A DNA stretch of 64,000 nucleotides from Streptomyces sp. VRA16 Mangrove soil (GTDB lineage Bacteria; Actinomycetota; Actinomycetes; Streptomycetales; Streptomycetaceae): assembly GCF_017377775.1 (NCBI RefSeq), contig NZ_JAFVLN010000011.1:186001-250000 (forward strand), given 5' to 3'. The translations under genes and the position numbers were made by a program. The notes under the pieces were generated by a model. That model was not told where the DNA came from. It saw only the letters and a list, made by a program, of their open reading frames with translations, and did not search any database. Positions 35,761-43,119 of the stretch are shown here, piece by piece; the stretch's first letter is position 1, and every line of letters starts with the position of its first letter.

Positions 35761-37094
35761 GCGGGTCCTCCAGGAGGCGTGGCAGGCGGGATGTTCGAGG
35801 GGTGGGGCGGGTCGTCCTGACCGAACAGGGGGCCTTGCAGCCGGGGCCTGGGCGGGTTGTCGCCGGCCGGCGGATGGGCTTTGGCGTGGCGGAAGAAGCG
35901 GGCCGTCGTCTCGGCGATGACCTTGGGCAGCACGTCGTTGAACACGTCCAGCGACGGGACCCCGTTGACGGCGCGGCGGGTGGCCGACAGACGGCCCCGG
36001 CCGGTGAGTTCGGGCAGCGTCTCGGCGACCTGGTCCAGCAGGCGCCGGCCCCGCTCGGAGCGGTTCTGCAGGTCGGCGTGCGCGTGCGGGACGACGAGGC
36101 TGGTCCAGGGCTCGGCGGCGGAGTCGAACTGGGCGAGGCGGCCGCGGCGGAGCTCGTCGTCGAGGGCCCACGGGTCGAGCACGAGGATGTGCGGACCGCC
36201 GTGCGCCTCGCCGGGCGGGTGCGCGGAAGGCCCCTCGTCGAAGTCCTCGGTGGTGGCCTGGTGGTCGAGGGAGCGGACGTGCTCCCCGGCTATCTTCGCG
36301 ACCGGCACCTCGGTCTCGGCCGGGTAGGAGCGCCATTCGAGGGCCGTGGACCCGTAGTGGTCCGGGGCGCGGTCCAGGGGCAGCGTGTCGCGGGCCGGGG
36401 CGGCGACGGTCAGCCGGATCGTGCGAGTGGCCTGGCCGACCGGTCTGAACGCGCTCGGGGTCTCCATGTAGTCGATGTCCGCGCACGGCGGCGGCGCGCT
36501 CTGGTGGGCCACGTCGACGATGCGCCGGGCGAGCCGCAGCACGGCCTCGTGGTACGCGTCCTCGTACCGCTTGACCTTGATCAGCCCGTAGAAGCCGTCG
36601 CGCGCGTACTCGGCGCCGTACTCGTCGTGGACCACCTGCAACGGCTTCGCGGGGTGCGGCAGATCGACGTGGTGCACCGGGGTCCACAGGGCGGGGACGA
36701 TGGCCGGGTACTCGCCGTTGCCGGTGTGCCGGGCGTTCTGCACCCGGCGGCTGAACGCGTACCACTCGCGCCCGCACTCGGCACTGGAGAAATAGCGCGG
36801 CGAGTAGAGCGGGACGAAGACCCGGCAGGTGGCGAGACGCTGGCCGAGCAACACCGGCCAGCCGTCGCCGGTGCGCAGCTGGCGGTCCATGAACCCGGCT
36901 TCCTCCGGGCTGGACAGCGTCGTCAGCTGGAGGATGACATGGCACAGGTCCTTGAAGAGTCTGCCCACCAGGTGATTGGGGTCGGACTCGCCGGGGAAGC
37001 CGGGCGTGTGGGCGTAACTCAGGAAGAAGTACGGGACCTGCGGCTCCCCGGTGCCGAACGAACTCCGCAGATCCTGGCCGCCCAAAGACTCCAT
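35757..37094 (-). CDS. fxsC: FxsC: TIR-like FxSxx-COOH system protein
   Basis: A 445-residue protein. Its N-terminal half is a TIR-like domain: PYFFLSYAHTPGFPGESDPN, CRVFVPLYSPRYFSSAECGREWYAF and later ILVLDPWALDD. The C-terminal part ends in a proline-rich tail (PPRPRLQGPLFGQDDPPHPS). FxsC is a constant partner in FxSxx-COOH loci, with function unproven. The stop overlaps the fxsT start (ATGA), so the two are translated together. The ATG at 37094 is one of two staggered ATGs and is the one in this frame. Confidence 0.9.
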   Translation of the reverse strand: MESLGGQDLRSSFGTGEPQVPYFFLSYAHTPGFPGESDPNHLVGRLFKDLCHVILQLTTLSSPEEAGFMDRQLRTGDGWPVLLGQRLATCRVFVPLYSPRYFSSAECGREWYAFSRRVQNARHTGNGEYPAIVPALWTPVHHVDLPHPAKPLQVVHDEYGAEYARDGFYGLIKVKRYEDAYHEAVLRLARRIVDVAHQSAPPPCADIDYMETPSAFRPVGQATRTIRLTVAAPARDTLPLDRAPDHYGSTALEWRSYPAETEVPVAKIAGEHVRSLDHQATTEDFDEGPSAHPPGEAHGGPHILVLDPWALDDELRRGRLAQFDSAAEPWTSLVVPHAHADLQNRSERGRRLLDQVAETLPELTGRGRLSATRRAVNGVPSLDVFNDVLPKVIAETTARFFRHAKAHPPAGDNPPRPRLQGPLFGQDDPPHPSNIPPATPPGGPA

Positions 37095-37159
37095 GCATCC
37101 CCCTGGCCCTGATCGGACTCCTAATGTGCCGGATGAACCTTCAGCACACGTCGTGCATT

Positions 37160-37939
37160 TCAGGTCAACCAAGGGCGTAGTTCGGCCAGATTCCTGCGCG
37201 CATGCTCGACAGCGTCGCGCAGTGCGAACAACCGGACGGACCGCCCGTGCAGGGTGCCCTCGCGGACGAGATCTCCGGCCAGCCCGGCACCGACCCGGTC
37301 GAAGTCGCTGTCGTCGAGCTCCAGATCCTCGTACGCGATCCAGTTTCCCGCCCGCTCACCGACCACACACCGGTACGTGCGCGTCCCGGGCGCGGGATCG
37401 AGCCGGTACTCGGCGAGATGGAACGCGGTGCACGACCCGAACGGGGCGCGCAGCAGCAGGACTTGGGCGTCGACGGCGTACAGCTTGGCGAGCGGCGACC
37501 GCTCCCCGAGGTGACAGTCGAGGCCGTGCCCCGCCATGAGCCGCGCGGCCCGCGTGCCCAGCGCGGCGAACGACGTCTGCGGATGGGTGCTGCGCACGGC
37601 TCCGGGCGTCGCGCGCACGCACTCGGCGAGCGCGCCCATCTCCGGACACGGTGTGCGCCGCGCGTCGAACGGCGCCATGTCCGCCCGGAACGCGTCCTGT
37701 TCGGCGGGCGACAGATGGGCGACACGCTTCAGGTGCGCCGTGGAGGTGTCGGAGTTCTCGGGCGTGAAGGCGGGCACGACGAGTGTGCCGCCGGGGCCCA
37801 GCGCGTCGAGCAGCGCGTCGCGCACCGCACCGGCGTCGAGGCCGGTCCCGCCGAGCGCGGCGTGCACGAGCAGGACCCCGCCCCGGCGGACGCCCAGGGA
37901 GCGCAGTAAGCCGGGGAGCCGGCCGGTGGCGTCAGACAT
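37160..37939 (-). CDS. AAC(3)-family N-acetyltransferase homologue in the Fxs operon
   Basis: A 259-residue member of the aminoglycoside 3-N-acetyltransferase fold family. It retains the acetyl-CoA-binding and catalytic-region motifs: LLVHAALGGTGLDA, GPGGTLVVPAFTPENSD, AVRSTHPQTSFAALG and a late FGSCTAFHLAEYRLDP. Its ATG lies inside the 3' end of fxsB (8-bp overlap), making coupling tight. In this setting it more likely acetylates the modified peptide or an intermediate than protects against an antibiotic; that is inference. Full-length, with no sign of decay. Confidence 0.9.
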   Translation of the reverse strand: MSDATGRLPGLLRSLGVRRGGVLLVHAALGGTGLDAGAVRDALLDALGPGGTLVVPAFTPENSDTSTAHLKRVAHLSPAEQDAFRADMAPFDARRTPCPEMGALAECVRATPGAVRSTHPQTSFAALGTRAARLMAGHGLDCHLGERSPLAKLYAVDAQVLLLRAPFGSCTAFHLAEYRLDPAPGTRTYRCVVGERAGNWIAYEDLELDDSDFDRVGAGLAGDLVREGTLHGRSVRLFALRDAVEHARRNLAELRPWLT

Positions 37940-40004
37940 GGGGCACCTCGTCCGTCAGGCGGCACACCAACTCCTTGCCGCTTCCGGTCAGTTGGTCGCC
38001 GCTGATGCGGGAGAGCGCGTCGCGGGCGCGGGCGGCGGCGGTGCCGTCGCCGGTGTAGCGCGCCGTCGCCGTCCAGTGCTCGGCCTCGTCGATGAGCCGG
38101 GCGGCGGGGCTGCCGGCCAGGCAGAGATCGGCGCACTCGCGCAGGGCGCGCAGCCGGGCGGCGCGGTGGGCGCGCCAGGCGCCGAGGGCCACCGCGTCGG
38201 GCTCGGCGTCGGGAGCGACGCCCAGCGCCGGTTCGCCGTGGGCCGCGGGGTGGACGCCGGCGCCGGGGGCGAGCGGGGTCACGGTGAGCGCCCCGACGTC
38301 GTGGCCGGGGACGCGCTCGTCGAGCAGGCGGCGGGCCTTTCGCCACAGCGCGGCGAACGCCCGCTGCCCGGCGTCGTCCGTCGGCCGCCCGGCGAGCGGC
38401 GCGGCGAAGCGGTCCCGGTACGGGTCGGCGTCGTCCAGCAGACTCCCGGCGTCGTCGAGCACCGGCACCGGCCGCCAGCCGGGACCGGCCAGCGCGACAC
38501 CGAACTCCCGCTCGCCGTCGCGCACCCGGAGCGCGGCGCCGTCCGGGGCGCACTCCACGTCGACCGGGCCGAGCGGCACGTCCAGGGTCAGGGTGCCGAG
38601 CGTCGGCAGGTGCAGCCGGGTGCCGCCCGGCCAGCCGATCCGTACGTCCGCGCCCGCCCGCACCCCCGCCGCCAGCGCGATCTCCGCGAGCCGGGCCGGA
38701 TCGGGGGTCAGCAGCGAGGTCCGCACGTACGGCTGGGCGAGCAGCGTGTCGAGGACCTGGGCGCCGGCCCCGCTGTCCATGGCGACGAACGCCTTCCACA
38801 CCGGCCGGTCGATCGCCGCCGACGACAGCAGCGTGCGGTTCAACTCCCGCTGCCCGAAGTCGAGTTCCGTCGGGTCCAGGACGGCGGGCGAGGTCTCCCA
38901 GTCGGTGATGCGCCGGGCCACGCCCTGGATGAGGGCCAGCAGATCACGGCAGTACACGGACGGGTTGGCGAAGCCGGAGCCGGTGCGGTAGCGGTGCGCG
39001 TACAGACCGCCCCCGCACGAGTCCAGGACCGGGCAGGAGCGGCACTCGTCGGCCAGTGCCCCGACCCCCGCCTGCCGGGCCTGTACGCCCGGATGCTCGG
39101 TGAGCGTCGTGAAGGTGTGCCGCCGCACGTCGAACCCGGTCGACGCCGCGCCGTCGTACGCGGTCTTGAGCGAGTCGGCCTGCTCGAAGCTGCCGTCCGT
39201 CTCGATGACGGCGAGGTCCGACGGGGCCAGGCCGAGCGACTCGGTCAGGCTGGGGCCCCCGCCGAGCGTCGACAGGACCGACTCGAAGAGCCGCACGGAC
39301 ACCTGCCGCCCCTGCTCCTCCCACCGGTCGAACGCGGCCAGCAGCCAGTCGGCGTAAGGGGTTTCGGACCCGGTGCGGTCCGGCGGGTGGTCCCAGGTGG
39401 CGTGCGGCAGGAGGTAGTCGATGCGCGGCGGTTCGAGCGCCGTCAGCGCGTCGTGCACCGCGACCGGGTCATTGGCGATGTCCACGGTGCACAGGAGGCC
39501 CAGGTACAGATGCCGGTAGCGCTCCTCGCGCAGCAGGTCCACGGCCCGCAGCACCCGGTCGTAGCTGCTGCGTCCGCGCCGGTCGAGGCGGTGCCGGTCG
39601 TTGGCGGCCTTGTCGCCGTCGAGCGAGATGCCGACCTTGACGTCGAACTCGTCGAAGAGATCCAGATGGGTGCGGCTGAGCTGCACGCCATTGGTGTGGA
39701 TGCGCAGGTCCAGACGGGTGACGGGGGTGAGGTGGGCGACGAGGCGTTCGCACACGGCGCGCAATCGCGCGGGGCCCGCCAGAAGGGGTTCACCGCCGTG
39801 CAGAATCACGGCGACTTCGTCGAGTTGCTCCGATTGCGCGTATTCGGCGAATCGGCGCGCCACCAGCTCCGCCGTGTCCTCGGAAATGACCTTGGGAAGT
39901 GATGCCCAGGTGGTGTCTTCGTGCTCGTATACGTAGCAGTGATCACATGCAAGATCACACCGACTGTGGATCTTCAATACGAGCTGCCGGAGCGGTGTCG
40001 TCAC
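37932..40004 (-). CDS. fxsB: FxsB: radical SAM/SPASM peptide maturase with inactivated HExxH extension
   Basis: A 690-residue enzyme. The radical SAM cluster motif CDLACDHC (C16, C20, C23) reductively cleaves SAM. A SPASM-type region with CRSCPVLDSCGGGLY and a later Cys (about 313-350) binds auxiliary clusters. The family forms cyclophane crosslinks on peptides ending F-x-S-x-x. The C-terminal part (about 355-690) matches the beta-hydroxylase-like extension of FxsBH proteins, but where an HExxH metal site is expected (about 604) it reads LGAWRAHRAARLRAL, so that half should be inactive. It starts at GTG 40004, 118 bp after the fxsA stop. Confidence 0.94.
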   Translation of the reverse strand: MTTPLRQLVLKIHSRCDLACDHCYVYEHEDTTWASLPKVISEDTAELVARRFAEYAQSEQLDEVAVILHGGEPLLAGPARLRAVCERLVAHLTPVTRLDLRIHTNGVQLSRTHLDLFDEFDVKVGISLDGDKAANDRHRLDRRGRSSYDRVLRAVDLLREERYRHLYLGLLCTVDIANDPVAVHDALTALEPPRIDYLLPHATWDHPPDRTGSETPYADWLLAAFDRWEEQGRQVSVRLFESVLSTLGGGPSLTESLGLAPSDLAVIETDGSFEQADSLKTAYDGAASTGFDVRRHTFTTLTEHPGVQARQAGVGALADECRSCPVLDSCGGGLYAHRYRTGSGFANPSVYCRDLLALIQGVARRITDWETSPAVLDPTELDFGQRELNRTLLSSAAIDRPVWKAFVAMDSGAGAQVLDTLLAQPYVRTSLLTPDPARLAEIALAAGVRAGADVRIGWPGGTRLHLPTLGTLTLDVPLGPVDVECAPDGAALRVRDGEREFGVALAGPGWRPVPVLDDAGSLLDDADPYRDRFAAPLAGRPTDDAGQRAFAALWRKARRLLDERVPGHDVGALTVTPLAPGAGVHPAAHGEPALGVAPDAEPDAVALGAWRAHRAARLRALRECADLCLAGSPAARLIDEAEHWTATARYTGDGTAAARARDALSRISGDQLTGSGKELVCRLTDEVPHV

Positions 40005-40081
40005 TTTCCCACTTTAGGGCAGAGTGAAACCTGATCGGAATCCGGCGGGGTCGAACGGGCGAATTGATCTTGAATTTCGCC

Positions 40082-40109
40082 GGCTTGCTGCCCCATGGAG
40101 CAGCAAGCC
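40082..40109 (-). promoter_or_regulatory. hairpin between fxsA and fxsB
   Basis: A perfect 10-bp stem (GGCTTGCTGC at 40082-40091 with 40100-40109) and an 8-nt loop, 12 bp after the fxsA stop. It has no U tract. It may act as a partial terminator or RNA stabiliser that gives more precursor than enzyme. Confidence 0.7.
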
Positions 40110-40121
40110 CCAACACAGCGA

Positions 40122-40289
40122 TCAGAGAGCCGAGTTGAAGGTCATACCCTTGACCGGCGCGGCCCCGGAGAGACGGAGAACGCGGTCCATGGAGCGGCGC
40201 GATGCCGCGGATCGGGGGGTGGTCGCGGCGAGGGCCACCGGCCGCCGCGCCATAGACGAAGTGTCGGCCGCAGCCACGGATGCGTTCAC
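40122..40289 (-). CDS. fxsA: FxsA: FxSxx-COOH RiPP precursor peptide
   Basis: A 55-residue peptide read on the minus strand from GTG 40289 to TGA 40122. It ends in GMTFNSAL, so its last five residues FNSAL fit the FxSxx-COOH definition exactly. The start is set by a perfect AAGGAG ribosome site 6 bp upstream. The leader is Ala/Arg/Ser-rich (MNASVAAADTSSMARRPVAL at its start). It is directly upstream of fxsB, in the place and orientation expected for the substrate of that radical SAM enzyme. Phe51 and Ser53 are the likely modified residues (inference from the family). Too short for routine gene calling. Confidence 0.9.
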   Translation of the reverse strand: MNASVAAADTSSMARRPVALAATTPRSAASRRSMDRVLRLSGAAPVKGMTFNSAL

Positions 40290-40438
40290 TTGTTTCTCCT
40301 TGGGTTACCGGTCTTTGTTCTTGAGCAAAGACAGACTTACGCGCATCCTAGGGGTGACTCCCCGGTAGTGCGCGCCAATCGGATCCAACCGGCGGAAGCG
40401 CGGTCGGGGTGCGGGCTGTCACTCATTCGGGGGAGCGC

Positions 40439-41368
40439 GTGAAGACGACACCGTCGCCCATAGCCATAGGGGCCCGTCATATAGCCCCTCTGTTCGGAGT
40501 CAATGACCGGCTGGCCGTCAGCCGGCAGACCGAAGCCGTACGCGCCGTACGCACCCAGCTCACCCTGCTGCTCGCGGCCACCGCGGTCTCCGCCGTCTCC
40601 GGCCTCGCGGGCTGGGACGACGGGGCCTGGATCGCGGCGGGGGTCTACGCGCTGGCGCTGTTGTTCTCCGTCCGGATCAGCAGGCGCCGGGCCCGGGTCC
40701 ACTACCAGGCCCACCGGGAGGTCGCCGAGTCCGTCAAGAGCCTCAGCTGGATGTACATGGCGGGCGGAGGAGACTTCCAGGTCGGCGGGGACACCAACCC
40801 GGACGTGCTCTTCGCGGTACGGCTCGACGAGCGGCTGCGCGAACTCGTCAAGGTCGGCTGGGACGCGGAGCGCTGCGGGGAGCAGCCCGCGGGCGCCGGG
40901 CAGATCACACCGACCATGCGCGAGGTCCGCTGCAAGCCCTTCCCGGTCCGCCGCGACTTCTATCTGCGCGACCGCCTGGAGGAACAACTCGCCTGGTACG
41001 GCGGCAAGTCCGAGACCGCACGGCACTCCGCGGCGCTGTGGAACATCGTCATCACGCTGCTCACCGCCGGGGCCCTCGGGATGACGGTGCTGCGCGCCTG
41101 GCGGCTGCACGACACCGATCTGACCGGCCTGTTCTCCGCGGCCGCCGCGGCCGCCGTGGCCTGGAACGAGACCCGCAGGCACCGCCCGCTCACCTACGCC
41201 CACCATCTGATCGAGCAGGACCTCGGCGAACTGCGCGAGGCGATGCTGCGGATCATCCCGGGCGAGGGGGAGCGCACCGAGAAGCAGTGGGCGCAGATGG
41301 TCGCCGCCTCCGAGCGTCTGGTGCTGCCTCAGCACACGGACTGGCTGGCCCGGTTCGGCGGGAAGTAG
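40439..41368 (+). CDS. DUF4231/SLATT-type two-helix membrane protein
   Basis: A 309-residue membrane protein with two pairs of membrane helices: about residues 42-60 and 64-80 (LTLLLAATAVSAVSGLAGW, WIAAGVYALALLFSVRI), then about 205-222 and 235-248, separated by a cytoplasmic loop. The following helical tail (DLGELREAMLRIIPGEG) is typical of DUF4231/SLATT proteins, which are predicted pore-forming effectors in nucleotide-sensing conflict systems. The GTG at 40439 is chosen for its GGGGGAG ribosome site; it is divergent to fxsA and converges on a SLOG-type gene 12 bp away. Confidence 0.82.
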   Translation: MKTTPSPIAIGARHIAPLFGVNDRLAVSRQTEAVRAVRTQLTLLLAATAVSAVSGLAGWDDGAWIAAGVYALALLFSVRISRRRARVHYQAHREVAESVKSLSWMYMAGGGDFQVGGDTNPDVLFAVRLDERLRELVKVGWDAERCGEQPAGAGQITPTMREVRCKPFPVRRDFYLRDRLEEQLAWYGGKSETARHSAALWNIVITLLTAGALGMTVLRAWRLHDTDLTGLFSAAAAAAVAWNETRRHRPLTYAHHLIEQDLGELREAMLRIIPGEGERTEKQWAQMVAASERLVLPQHTDWLARFGGK

Positions 41369-41380
41369 CGCACGCGCGCG

Positions 41381-41854
41381 TCAGGCGCGCAGCGCGCCGT
41401 CGAGCCAGAGGACCTGTACGGGCACGTCGAGCTGGTGCGCGTAGGCCACGATCTCCGCGGTGCCGCCGCGGCCGCGGGCCGGCTCACCGTCCCAGACCGC
41501 CAGGAGCCGGTCGCAGTGCTCGACGATCCAGCGGCCCGCCGCCTCGTACGCCTCCGGCGAGCAGACGTCGTACGGCATCTGGACGACACTGCGGCAGAGC
41601 CCGAGCAGACGCCGGTACTCCGTGACGGCGTGAGAATCATCCAGATGGTCTACATAGTCCTGGGCCGGGACGACGGCCGTGAGGGGGATGCCTACGGCAA
41701 GGGCACGGTCGGCGAAGAGCTGGTCGGCGCCGGCCGCCAGGGAGCTGAGGGCGACATCGGCCCGGTCCTTCAGCTCGACCTCAAGGCGGTGGCGGATCTC
41801 GGGCAGCGCGATGCCGGGAATGTGCCGGTGTCCGGTGATGCCGATGCGTGCCAT
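41381..41854 (-). CDS. SLOG-like Rossmann-fold nucleotide-binding protein
   Basis: A 157-residue protein beginning MARIGITGHRHIPG, followed by ALSSLAAGADQLFADRALAV, RSVVQMPYD, and CDRLLAVWDGEPARGRGGTA near the C-terminus. This is the pattern of SLOG/LOG-like Rossmann proteins, which bind or cut nucleotide ligands. It faces the DUF4231/SLATT gene with their stops 12 bp apart. SLOG and SLATT domains are recurrent partners in predicted nucleotide-triggered immunity, so a functional link is plausible but unproven. Confidence 0.8.
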   Translation of the reverse strand: MARIGITGHRHIPGIALPEIRHRLEVELKDRADVALSSLAAGADQLFADRALAVGIPLTAVVPAQDYVDHLDDSHAVTEYRRLLGLCRSVVQMPYDVCSPEAYEAAGRWIVEHCDRLLAVWDGEPARGRGGTAEIVAYAHQLDVPVQVLWLDGALRA

Positions 41855-41978
41855 GCGGGTCTCCTCGAGAGGGGGCGGGCAGACGGGCCGCTCACCATCG
41901 ATGCCGGCTACAGGAATGACGCTGGTGCGGGGCGGACGGTTGCGGCAGGGCGACGGGCCCCGCGGCCAGCCATCCTGC

Positions 41979-42983
41979 TCACCGCGGGCAGAACTCGGCG
42001 TTCAGCAGACGGCGTTCGACGGCCGTCGTGTCACTCAGGGTGGCCGTGGTGGCCCGGTACGTCAGCACCGACGCGCCGGACCGCGTCGCGGCGGTCCTCA
42101 CATAAGTATCCGCGATGCGGCCGTTGTGTCCCCAGACCGTGATGCCGCAGGAGAGCTTCTCGGGAAACATGCCCATTCCGTAACGTCCCTGCGCCGTACG
42201 GGTGTTGAGCATCGTGGCGAGCGCCCGGGGCGGGAGCAGGCGGCCGCCGAGCAGGGCGCGGTAGAAGCGGTTGAGGTCGGGGAGCGTGGAGATCACCTCG
42301 CCGGCCGCGCCCGCCGTGCGCGGGTCGAGCCGCACCGCGTCCGGGCCGTGCGGGCGCGGGACGCCGGTCCTGGTGCCGGGCAGCGTGGTGCCCGTGAGGT
42401 GCAGCGGGGCGATGACGCGGCGCCGGATCTCGGCCGCGTAGGGCCGGCCCGTGACCTGACGGACGATCATGCCGAGGAGCACGTAATTGGTGTTCGAGTA
42501 CGCGTAGGCGTGCGGGGTACGCGTGGTGCGCGGGCGGGACAGGGCCAGCGCGGCGGTCGCCTCCGGGGTGAGCGGGTAGCGGCCGTGCGTCGTGTCCGTG
42601 AAGTCGTAGAGGCCGCTGGTCTGGGTGAGCAGGGAGCGCACCGTGAGGTCCGCGGGGGCCGGCAGATCGAGATAGCGCGTGACGGGCGCCGAAAGACTCA
42701 GACGTTTCTCAGAGACGAGCTGGAGGACGATGGTGGCGACGAACGTCTTGGTGATACTGCCCACTCGGACGTGATCGGCGCGGGTGAGCGCGGGGCTCGT
42801 GGTGGCGAACCGGCTGCCCGCGCCCTCCGTGGCGAGCAGGGCGGCAGCCGGGGCCTTGCCCTCGCCGACCAGCAACGGAAGAGTGGCTTCCGTCGTCGGG
42901 GCGGACCGCGGTGAGCCGGCCGGATTCAGCCAGAGAAGGGCCGCGGCCAGCGGTATGGCCAGGAGTGTCCGGAGTGCGGGCAT
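41979..42983 (-). CDS. serine hydrolase, beta-lactamase/D-Ala-D-Ala carboxypeptidase family
   Basis: A 334-residue secreted class C-type hydrolase. A signal peptide (MPALRTLLAIPLAAALLWL) is followed by the catalytic SxxK in VRVGSITKTFVATI, the YxN motif in YAYSNTNYVLLG and the third motif HNG in WGHNGRI. The family trims peptidoglycan peptides or hydrolyses other D-amino peptides outside the cell. The ATG at 42983 is preceded by GAAGGGACC. The next gene starts 136 bp away, divergently. Confidence 0.92.
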   Translation of the reverse strand: MPALRTLLAIPLAAALLWLNPAGSPRSAPTTEATLPLLVGEGKAPAAALLATEGAGSRFATTSPALTRADHVRVGSITKTFVATIVLQLVSEKRLSLSAPVTRYLDLPAPADLTVRSLLTQTSGLYDFTDTTHGRYPLTPEATAALALSRPRTTRTPHAYAYSNTNYVLLGMIVRQVTGRPYAAEIRRRVIAPLHLTGTTLPGTRTGVPRPHGPDAVRLDPRTAGAAGEVISTLPDLNRFYRALLGGRLLPPRALATMLNTRTAQGRYGMGMFPEKLSCGITVWGHNGRIADTYVRTAATRSGASVLTYRATTATLSDTTAVERRLLNAEFCPR

Positions 42984-43119
42984 GGCGGTCCCTTCAACAG
43001 TGCGGTCCATCATGCGGGACGGTCCCGGGCCCGGCGTCCGAGGGGTGACCCTGGGCATCAAGTGGTCCTGGTGTGAGGGACAATGAAGGTTCTGTCAGGG
43101 CGGGTTGCAGAGGGGACGC

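Noticed and set aside
32548..35820. 1090-codon plus-strand frame opposite fxsT
   Set aside because: The minus strand encodes ParA-like, NB-ARC and TPR domains with normal codon bias; this frame is its shadow.
35761..37098. Fusion of fxsT with upstream codons in one 1756-residue frame
   Set aside because: The upstream part is an out-of-frame reading of fxsC, and FxsT proteins begin at the KGGTGRT ATPase; the ATGA overlap supports ATG 35760.
37160..37939. Calling the AAC(3)-like gene an antibiotic-resistance determinant
   Set aside because: Its coupling to fxsB points to peptide processing; sequence alone cannot show aminoglycoside activity.
40024..40368. Plus-strand ORF in the fxsA region
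   Set aside because: No ribosome site or family feature; the minus strand carries the RBS-preceded fxsA ending in FNSAL.
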